Positions 6,974-12,987 of a DNA stretch of 13,960 nucleotides are shown here, one piece after another. The stretch is from SHZL01 sp035292625 (GTDB lineage: Bacteria > Pseudomonadota > Gammaproteobacteria > Xanthomonadales > SZUA-36). Both the position numbers and the translations under genes were made by a program. The notes below the pieces were generated by a model. The model saw only the letters and a program-made list of their open reading frames with translations, was not told the DNA's origin and searched no databases. Within the stretch, counting starts at the first letter, position 1. Each line of letters begins with the position of its first letter. The stretch lies in the NCBI GenBank assembly GCA_035292625.1, contig DATDPS010000309.1, positions 1 to 13,960 on the forward strand, given 5' to 3'.

Positions 6974-8779
6974 CTACTTCCGCCAGATGGCGATATAGCG
7001 GTGCCCGCTCTGCGCACCGTCAAAGGCTGACACAGCGCGGGTCAGCATTCCGGTCTGCACGGCACTGTCGAATTCCTGCTGGTACTGGTCCTTTGACATC
7101 ATGTGCCGGTCCTTGCGCTGGCCGTCCGGTTTCTGTGCGAAGATCACGCTGATATAGGGTTTACCGCCGTGCATGTAGGCGTTCACGTATGCCGGCCGCC
7201 GGCCCGCCTGGGCGTTCTCCTCGTATAAGACCTGGTAGTCCTTCTCCTCCACCTGTGTTTTCAATTGCCAGGCGCCTGAATCCCAGGCGCGATAGAGGTC
7301 GGTGTAGTAACGGCTTCCGCCCACGGAAACCACCGAAGAACCCGCCGGGCGCATGCCACCACCCGTCGCCTCGTTCATCACCTGGTCGTGTTGGGCCGCT
7401 GTCAGCCCGTGCCGCGCCAGCCATTTTCCAGCAATACCCTTGCGGAAGATGACCGAATACCGTACCTGGCCGTCCACCAATGAGCTTTCCACCTGCAGCG
7501 GTGAGTAGCCGTCGGCCAGGGCCTTGTCAATTTCCGCCTGGTACTTCTGTGGTGATATCAGGAAGAATGCGCGCCAAGCGCCTTGGGCCGGCCGCCAGAC
7601 GTGATTCAGGTACGTTTTCCCGCCCACGCTGTAGCCATCGATCCACTCCAGCCAGAACCCCGAATCGGCCAAATGATCGAACAAGCGCTGGAAACTCGAG
7701 GCGCTGAAACCGTGGCGCGCATATTCCGGCCCCAAGCGCGTTGGCGGCCAGAAAAGCACGGGTCCGGAGGGAATGCCCTGGTCCTTGAAGGAGTTCCAGC
7801 CATCGATGTTGGCCTTGTTTCCTGCCGTGACATTGGATGACATCCCCCTGCGGAACCGGAACTGGACCGGGTTGGCGTCCTCGTCCTGCTGGTGGACATG
7901 CAGGTGCGGAGCGCTGGAATTACCGCTGTTGCCGACCTTGTAAAGCAACTGACCGGCCTGGATGGTGGCCTGTTGGGCCGAAGGCACGTCGGCTTCGCTG
8001 TCCTGGTCCGCTGCTGAGTAAAGCTGCTGGTTGTGCGGGCACAAGCTGGCAGGAATGGAACCTGTCTGCGCATGGGCATATAGAATCCAGTCACCGTCCG
8101 CTTCCTCGACCAACAAATGGTTGCCGCCACCGGACATGCGCTTGTTGCGCCATTGCTGGTGCAGCCAGTCGCGGTCCTCGAAATCCTCGTCAAACTTATC
8201 GCCCAGCGCTGAGCTGAACGGGCGCGGGTTTTCCGGTGCGTTGCGCCAGCAGCGAATGACCTTACCCGGCCCCATGGCGTAAACCGGCTGACCGTAAACG
8301 TAGAAATCGCTGTTCCTGGGGTCGCTCCAGTTGGTGGTGGCTTTTACCTCGGACCAGGTTTTCGAACCGGAGTCGTAGTGCATCTGCCCGATGTCATAGC
8401 CCCACTTCTGGCTGCCGCTTGCGGAGTGAATCTCCTTGCCGACATAGTTGCGGCGTCCCGCCGGCAAGTCCTGAGCGAAGAAGGGCAGGTCGTGCCTGTC
8501 GCCAGCCATCGCCATAGCCGTCGTCGTACCCGGCTGGGTGGTGACGCGGGTGGCTGTGCGGGTTTGTGTTGCGGCGCGCTTGGGCGCAACAGAAGCGGGG
8601 CTACGTTGCGGATAAACGTAGGGCACATCCTGCTCTTGCGCGCGTGCGGCCTTCCCGCGTTGAACTTGCTGCGTTGCGGTTGTCATTCGCTGTGGTTCCT
8701 GGGCATCGGCCAGGGGTGGCAGGCAGGCGCTGACGAGACCAGCGCTGACGAGTAGAGTGGAAGCTAACCATGAATTCAT
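6974..8779 (-). CDS. Exported M23-like peptidase-domain protein with five C-terminal tandem repeats
   Basis: The ATG at 8779 is preferred over an upstream TTG at 8809 because GGAGG lies eight bases before it; this gives 601 residues. The N-terminus is an export signal. It ends either in a lipobox (VSAC, Cys19) or at a signal peptidase I site near ADA-QE, and the choice is unclear because basic residues are absent before the core. A Thr/Gln/Arg-rich linker follows. The M23 (lysostaphin/LytM-like) fold then shows GQPVYAMGPGKVI (about 163-175), GNHLLVEE (219-226), YAH (234-236) and GNSGNSSAPHLHVH (283-296). Asp129 of the HxxxD zinc motif is present, but Lys125 occupies the His position. Residues about 356-601 form five ~48-residue repeats ending in patterns like GGxxYxxVWR, which resemble bacterial tandem repeat domain BTRD1. 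The protein may bind or cleave peptidoglycan or other Gly-rich peptides, but catalysis is uncertain. Confidence 0.82.
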   Translation of the reverse strand: MNSWLASTLLVSAGLVSACLPPLADAQEPQRMTTATQQVQRGKAARAQEQDVPYVYPQRSPASVAPKRAATQTRTATRVTTQPGTTTAMAMAGDRHDLPFFAQDLPAGRRNYVGKEIHSASGSQKWGYDIGQMHYDSGSKTWSEVKATTNWSDPRNSDFYVYGQPVYAMGPGKVIRCWRNAPENPRPFSSALGDKFDEDFEDRDWLHQQWRNKRMSGGGNHLLVEEADGDWILYAHAQTGSIPASLCPHNQQLYSAADQDSEADVPSAQQATIQAGQLLYKVGNSGNSSAPHLHVHQQDEDANPVQFRFRRGMSSNVTAGNKANIDGWNSFKDQGIPSGPVLFWPPTRLGPEYARHGFSASSFQRLFDHLADSGFWLEWIDGYSVGGKTYLNHVWRPAQGAWRAFFLISPQKYQAEIDKALADGYSPLQVESSLVDGQVRYSVIFRKGIAGKWLARHGLTAAQHDQVMNEATGGGMRPAGSSVVSVGGSRYYTDLYRAWDSGAWQLKTQVEEKDYQVLYEENAQAGRRPAYVNAYMHGGKPYISVIFAQKPDGQRKDRHMMSKDQYQQEFDSAVQTGMLTRAVSAFDGAQSGHRYIAIWRK

Positions 8780-8787
8780 AAACCCAA

Positions 8788-8792
8788 CCTCC
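8788..8792 (-). promoter_or_regulatory. Ribosome binding site deciding the start at 8779
   Basis: On the minus strand GGAGG lies eight bases before the ATG at 8779. This favours that start over the in-frame TTG at 8809. Confidence 0.7.
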
Positions 8793-8839
8793 GTGTTGGT
8801 GTGAAACAAAAGTGGAAACCGGGTGAACTTTCAGTAGTA

Positions 8840-8852
8840 CAGGGTTTCCCTG
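8840..8852. promoter_or_regulatory. Perfect palindrome CAGGG-TTT-CCCTG, possible operator
   Basis: Two 5-bp arms are perfectly complementary around a TTT spacer, 61 bases upstream of the minus-strand start codon. Its right arm also pairs, as GGTTTCC (8843-8849), with GGAAACC at 8814-8820. It may be an operator or part of a leader hairpin; the protein that would bind it is unknown. Confidence 0.35.
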
Positions 8853-8954
8853 GTAAATTCCACAGCGGGTTTCTTTTCACACACCCACCGCAGTATGTGG
8901 TGCATAGTCAAGGGATCGTTATCGAAACCCCTCTTCGCTCGCCAACCCATGCAG

Positions 8955-8983
8955 GTTACAGCTACTCATGAGGTATATATAAA
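8955..8983 (+). promoter_or_regulatory. Candidate sigma-70 promoter for the P-type ATPase
   Basis: GTTACA (8955-8960, four of six matches to the -35 consensus) and TATAAA (8978-8983, five of six matches to the -10) are separated by exactly 17 bases. Transcription from here would give a leader of about 118 bases before the ATG at 9109. Confidence 0.4.
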
Positions 8984-9096
8984 GGGTAGACGAAAGCGCT
9001 GTCCATCGCTGTGTAAATAATTGAAAAGAGGAATTCAGCTGATTTGGGTGCCTGCTCCCGGCGTGTAGTGCCGTTAGTATATAAACAGTATCTTAT

Positions 9097-9101
9097 GGGA
9101 G
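9097..9101 (+). promoter_or_regulatory. Ribosome binding site of the P-type ATPase
   Basis: GGGAG lies seven bases before the ATG at 9109 and supports this start. Confidence 0.6.
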
Positions 9102-9108
9102 CTCCGGC

Positions 9109-11808
9109 ATGGGCCACAATTCGACTGGATCAGAGCATGCCAAGGGAGGTAAAGAGGCGTGGCATGCACTGGAAGCCTCCACTGTGCTTTCGCGCCTGGA
9201 CACAAGCGATGCCGGGCTGAGCGATGCGGAAGCCCGGCAGCGTCTGCAGCGTTTCGGGCCGAATGTGATGCCACACAAGCGGCCGCCGACGCTGTTTGAA
9301 ATCCTGCTGCGCCAGTTTCGCAGCCCGCTCATTTATCTGCTTGCACTGGCCGCCCTGGTTTCCATTTTCGTGGGCAAATACAAGGATGCGGGCTTCATCC
9401 TGGCCGTGCTGATGATCAACGCCCTTATCGGCGCCACCCAGGAAGCAAAAGCCGAAAAAGCCGGCCGGGCTCTGCAGAAACTTCTGCTGATTCGTGCCAG
9501 CGTTCGCCGCGATGGCCAGGTGCTTGAAATCTCTGCTGAAGAAGTCGTACCGGGAGACATCGTCTGCCTGGAATCCGGCCAGCGCGTGCCGGCTGACCTG
9601 CGGCTGCTCGACGCCCGCGGTCTGGAGGTGGATGAATCATTGCTCACGGGCGAATCACTGGTGGTGCCCAAGAACCCGCGATGGGTGGGGGACGAGGCCA
9701 CGCCCCTGGCGGACCAGCTCAACATGCTCCACGCCGGCAGCAGCGTGGCGCGGGGACGCTGCCACGGTGTGGTGGTGGCCACGGGCACGGCTTCCGCCAT
9801 CGGCGAACTGGCCCTGGACGTGATGCACGAGACAGCCGGACGGCCGCCGTTGCTCGAGCGCATGGAGCGTTTTACCCAGAAGCTCGCGGTGCTGGTCATC
9901 GCCGCCTGCATTTTTCTCGCCGTATTCGGTGTTCTGTTCGGTGGTTATGACACCAAAGAAATGTTTCTTTTCGGAGTAGCTCTGGCCGTTTCGGTGGTAC
10001 CGGAAGGTTTGCCGGTGGCCCTCACCGTGGCCCTTGCGATCGGCACCACGCGCATGGCCAGGCGCGGGGTCATCATCCGCCGGCTGGCCGCGGTCGAGGG
10101 GCTTGGAAGCTGCACACTCATAGCCAGCGACAAAACGGGCACGCTGACCTGCAACGAACTCACGGTGCATGAAGTGCGCCTGCCCGATGGCAGCGTTTAC
10201 GCGGTCAGTGGGGAAGGCTTTGTACCCGAGGGACAGTTTTTTGCCGCTGGCGAAGCGTTGGAGCCCGGCAGCGAGACGGCATTGGACCGGCTGATGCGGG
10301 TTGCGGTGCTGTGCAACGAGGCCGAGTTGCGGCTGGAGAACGGCGGCTGGACGTGGCGCGGCGACCCTACCGAAGTGGCGCTGCTAACCATGGCCCGCAA
10401 GCTGGGCTGGAAACGCGAAGACACACTGAGGCGCTTCCCGCAGGTGAGTCTCATCGCCTTCGAGCCGGAACAGCAATATGCAGCCAGTTACCACCGTATG
10501 GGCGATGACACGATCGTCCTGGTCAAGGGCGCACCGGAGCGGGTGCTGGAAATGGTGGCGGCGGACGAAGCCACCCGGGAGCGGCTGCGGCGGATAGCCG
10601 CCGAGATGGCGGAAGCCGGGTTCAGGGTGTTGGCCATGGCCGAGGGGCCCGCGCCCGCCGGTCTCGGTGCGGAGGATGCACCCGCGCAACCAGCCGGCCT
10701 CGAGTGCCTGGGTTTCATCGGCATGATCGACCCGCTGCGGCCCGGTGTTGCCGAAGCAGTGCAGCAGGCCCGCGACGCCGGGGTCCGCACCATCATGGTT
10801 ACCGGCGATCACCCCGTCACCGCGCTGGCCATTGCGCGGAGTCTGAACCTGGCCGAGCACATGGACCAGGTCGTGACGGGTGCGCAGGTCAGCCAGGCGG
10901 GTCCGGAGGAACTGGAGGAGATGCTGTCGCGGGCGCGGGTCTTCGCCCGCGTGGCCCCGCGGCAGAAACTGGAAATTGTCGTCGCCGCCCGCAATGCCGG
11001 CCACTATGTCGCGGTGACTGGCGACGGCGTCAACGATGCGCCGGCGCTGCGCGCCGCCAACATCGGAGTGGCCATGGGAAAATCGGGTACGGACGTGGCG
11101 CGTGAAGCCGCCGAGCTGGTGATCAGCGATGACCATTTCGGCTCCATTACGGCGGGCATAGAGGAAGGACGCATTGCCTATGACAATATCCGCAACGTAG
11201 TCTATCTCGCGACTTCAAGCGGTGGGGCAGAGGTGGTTCTGGTGGCGCTGGCCCTTATCAGCGGCCTGCCCATCCCACTGCTGCCGGTGCAACTGCTGTG
11301 GCTGAACCTGGTCACCAACGGCATCCAGGATGTGGCGCTCGCTTTCGAGCCGGGAGCGCCGGACGTCCTGCGCCGCAAGCCGCGGCCTTCCGATGAGCCC
11401 ATTTTCAACCGGCTCATGGTCGAACGCACGCTGCTTGCGGCTATCGTCATGGGCGGCATTTCCTTTGTGCTTTTCCAGGAATTGCTGGCCATGGGCTGGA
11501 CCGAGGACGAGTCGCGCAATTCGGTGCTGCTGCTGATGGTGTTGTTCGAGAACGTGCACCTGTTCAACTGCCGTTCCGAGGTGAACTCGGCCTTCTCCAG
11601 CTCACTGCTCAAGAGTCCCGTGCTCATGTTGGGCATCCTGGCGGCGTTTTCATTGCATGTCCTGATGATGTACCAGCCGCTCGGCAAAACGCTGCTTTCG
11701 GCGCAGGCCGTCCCGGGCGGGCACTGGCTGCTGCTGTTGTCGCTTACGCTGCCAATAGTGCTGGTGATGGAGTTGCACAAGCTGAGCTGGAAATGGCGCC
11801 AGCGCTGA
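9109..11808 (+). CDS. P2-type cation-transporting ATPase (Ca2+-ATPase-like)
   Basis: At 899 residues this is the usual size for a PacL/PMR1-like P2 ATPase. It has an N-terminal cation-ATPase domain (about 14-75), M1-M2 (about 65-103), and the A domain with TGES at 180-183. M3-M4 carry PEGLP at 298-302. The P domain has DKTGTLT with phosphorylated Asp341, the N domain has KGAPERV from Lys473, and the hinge is GDGVND at 638-643. Six C-terminal TM segments run from about 697 to 888. All residues for the phosphorylation cycle are intact, so it should be an active plasma-membrane pump. Compared with SERCA, Glu299 (E309), Glu708 (E771) and Asn733 (N796) are kept, but N768 is Gly705 and D800 is Asn737, while Asp741 appears one turn later. 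The transported ion is therefore uncertain (Ca2+, Mn2+, Na+ or another cation). It stands alone, divergent from the M23-like gene. Confidence 0.93.
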   Translation: MGHNSTGSEHAKGGKEAWHALEASTVLSRLDTSDAGLSDAEARQRLQRFGPNVMPHKRPPTLFEILLRQFRSPLIYLLALAALVSIFVGKYKDAGFILAVLMINALIGATQEAKAEKAGRALQKLLLIRASVRRDGQVLEISAEEVVPGDIVCLESGQRVPADLRLLDARGLEVDESLLTGESLVVPKNPRWVGDEATPLADQLNMLHAGSSVARGRCHGVVVATGTASAIGELALDVMHETAGRPPLLERMERFTQKLAVLVIAACIFLAVFGVLFGGYDTKEMFLFGVALAVSVVPEGLPVALTVALAIGTTRMARRGVIIRRLAAVEGLGSCTLIASDKTGTLTCNELTVHEVRLPDGSVYAVSGEGFVPEGQFFAAGEALEPGSETALDRLMRVAVLCNEAELRLENGGWTWRGDPTEVALLTMARKLGWKREDTLRRFPQVSLIAFEPEQQYAASYHRMGDDTIVLVKGAPERVLEMVAADEATRERLRRIAAEMAEAGFRVLAMAEGPAPAGLGAEDAPAQPAGLECLGFIGMIDPLRPGVAEAVQQARDAGVRTIMVTGDHPVTALAIARSLNLAEHMDQVVTGAQVSQAGPEELEEMLSRARVFARVAPRQKLEIVVAARNAGHYVAVTGDGVNDAPALRAANIGVAMGKSGTDVAREAAELVISDDHFGSITAGIEEGRIAYDNIRNVVYLATSSGGAEVVLVALALISGLPIPLLPVQLLWLNLVTNGIQDVALAFEPGAPDVLRRKPRPSDEPIFNRLMVERTLLAAIVMGGISFVLFQELLAMGWTEDESRNSVLLLMVLFENVHLFNCRSEVNSAFSSSLLKSPVLMLGILAAFSLHVLMMYQPLGKTLLSAQAVPGGHWLLLLSLTLPIVLVMELHKLSWKWRQR

Positions 11809-11900
11809 CCAGAGCAAGCACGTAAAATCAAAGCCCTCCAAGGATGTCCTTCATTGCCGTCCTGAACCCACCTCGCAGAAACCCGCTAGAATCAAGTTCC
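11809..11900. other. Short intergenic region before the three-gene cassette
   Basis: These 92 bases contain a -10-like element but no clear terminator for the ATPase gene. Read-through from the ATPase into the cassette cannot be excluded. Confidence 0.5.
11887..11892 (+). promoter_or_regulatory. Possible -10 element (TAGAAT) just before the cassette
   Basis: TAGAAT matches the -10 consensus at five of six positions and ends eight bases before the ATG at 11901. No clear Shine-Dalgarno sequence lies between. If it is real, the transcript would be leaderless or nearly so. The -35 region is poor (CTGAAC, 19-base spacer). Confidence 0.3.
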
Positions 11901-12551
11901 ATGACACCTCCCTTATCTTGCCGGAACTGGATTGGCTGCCTGCTTGGACTGGCTTTGTCCGCGGCAACGCCAGATAGCCGCGCGCACGGGCGGGTGATGC
12001 TCGAGGGCGATGTGTGCGTGATCGAGATTGGCGTGTTCCAGGCGCACTTCACGCTGTACCAGCCGCGCGAGCGCCAACACGAGGAATTCTGCGAGGAACT
12101 GCCTGAGGCGGGCGAGACGCTGTTCGTCATGGAGTACATCAGTACAGCCCTGGCCGGGGCGCCGCTCGATTTGCGCATCATCCGCGACGTGCGCGGCCTG
12201 GAGCGCTTCGCGACCTGGGAAGACGTGGCGAGTCTGCAGGACCTGGACGCGGTCACCGAGTTCTACCAGGCCCCGCGGGCTGATCCGGATGTATTCACCG
12301 CCGTGCACACTTTCGATGAGCCAGGTTGGTACATTGGCATCGTCACCGCGCAGCATCCGCAGCTGGATCGTTCGTATACGGCGGTGTTTCCATTCGAGGT
12401 CGGCGCCAGTGGCCCGGGTAAGCTGGCCTGGTTAATGGCCTTGCTCGTCCTGGCCCAACTGGGCTACTGGGGGTTGAGCGGGCAAGCGGGGCGATGGCTC
12501 GGCCAGTGGCGGGCGCGGCGCCGTGTTCTGCCGGCAGATGGGCCCGCATAA
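11901..12551 (+). CDS. Uncharacterised membrane-anchored periplasmic protein, predicted mature N-terminal His
   Basis: I do not know a function for this 216-residue protein. The frame is open from 11844, but the ATG at 11901 gives a normal signal peptide (Arg8, core about 10-22) with a likely cleavage after Ser-Arg-Ala28. The mature chain would then begin His29-Gly. The periplasmic part (about 29-172) has two cysteines, Cys39 and Cys64, that could form a disulfide. One TM helix follows at about 174-193, then an Arg-rich tail, so the protein should be anchored with its C-terminus in the cytoplasm. It resembles, from memory, unnamed proteins found beside YtkA/FixH-like and di-haem peroxidase genes. 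The next gene starts one base after this stop, so the two are co-translated. A metal-binding role is only inferred, from the N-terminal His and the neighbours. Confidence 0.72.
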   Translation: MTPPLSCRNWIGCLLGLALSAATPDSRAHGRVMLEGDVCVIEIGVFQAHFTLYQPRERQHEEFCEELPEAGETLFVMEYISTALAGAPLDLRIIRDVRGLERFATWEDVASLQDLDAVTEFYQAPRADPDVFTAVHTFDEPGWYIGIVTAQHPQLDRSYTAVFPFEVGASGPGKLAWLMALLVLAQLGYWGLSGQAGRWLGQWRARRRVLPADGPA

Positions 12552-12552
12552 A

Positions 12553-12987
12553 ATGGGCCGGCAAGCCAGGGCAGGGCTCGGGATCGCGGCAGTCCTGGCC
12601 GCGTTCCTCTGCCTGCCGGCACTCACGGGCGCAGCCATGGCAGTGACGGGTGGCGCAGATGGGGTGTGCGTTTCGACCAGCGGTGCTTACCAGGTCCGCT
12701 ATCGCAGCGAGCTGCAGCCCATCCGCATCAACAGCATCCATGCCTGGGTGTTGCAGCTGCAAACTGCCGAAGGTAAACCGGTAAGCGGCGCCGTGATCGA
12801 AATCCAGGGCGGCATGCCACGACATAACCATGGCCTGCCGACCCGGCCGCAGGTGACCGCGGGTCCTGGTGACGGGAACTATCGCATCGAAGGACTGCGC
12901 TTCCACATGCAGGGTGAATGGCAGCTCTCGCTCTCCATTACATCCGGCAAGGAAGAAGACACCTGCATGATTTCCCTGCAACTGTGA
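12553..12987 (+). CDS. YtkA/FixH-like small exported protein
   Basis: The ATG at 12553 is one base after the upstream stop and gives 144 residues with a clean signal peptide (Arg3, Arg6, Ala/Leu core, cleavage near AMA30). A GTG at 12523 and an ATG at 12538 in the same frame would only put extra residues before that signal. The mature domain is an immunoglobulin-like YtkA/FixH-type fold: HAWVLQLQ (His63, Trp65), a central GGMPRHNHGLPTRP motif (Met88, His91, His93), and FHMQGEW (His118, Met119, Trp123). Cys39 and Cys138 near the two ends could form a disulfide. The His/Met pattern fits metal binding, most likely copper, as proposed for some YtkA-domain proteins; this is not proven by the sequence. 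It sits between an unknown membrane protein and a di-haem peroxidase homologue, and its stop overlaps the GTG start of that gene. Confidence 0.8.
   Translation: MGRQARAGLGIAAVLAAFLCLPALTGAAMAVTGGADGVCVSTSGAYQVRYRSELQPIRINSIHAWVLQLQTAEGKPVSGAVIEIQGGMPRHNHGLPTRPQVTAGPGDGNYRIEGLRFHMQGEWQLSLSITSGKEEDTCMISLQL

Larger units (their letters stand above)
8780..9108. promoter_or_regulatory. Divergent intergenic region with repeated GGGTTTC elements
   Basis: These 329 bases hold no credible gene and separate divergent start codons. They are AT-richer than the flanks. GGGTTTC or its complement occurs at 8842-8848, 8867-8873 and 8924-8930, with a close variant (GAAACCGGG) at 8815-8823. GTGTGAAA (8799-8806) and TTTCACAC (8875-8882) form a wider inverted pair. 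Two TATATA runs lie at 8974-8983 and 9078-9085. Control of both genes from here is likely; the regulator is unknown. I see no convincing promoter for the minus-strand gene. Confidence 0.55.

Noticed and set aside
6339..6998. 219-codon open frame on the + strand, and long minus-strand frames over the same region
   Set aside because: They are shadows of the Gln/Ser/Pro-rich repeats in the true frame; their translations are repetitive and lack domain signals.
8780..8809. Start of the M23-like gene at TTG 8809
   Set aside because: The ATG at 8779 has a strong GGAGG at good spacing, and a normal signal peptide begins there.
10384..11136. 250-codon minus-strand open frame inside the P-type ATPase
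   Set aside because: It is antisense to the conserved P domain of an intact ATPase and has no recognisable features.
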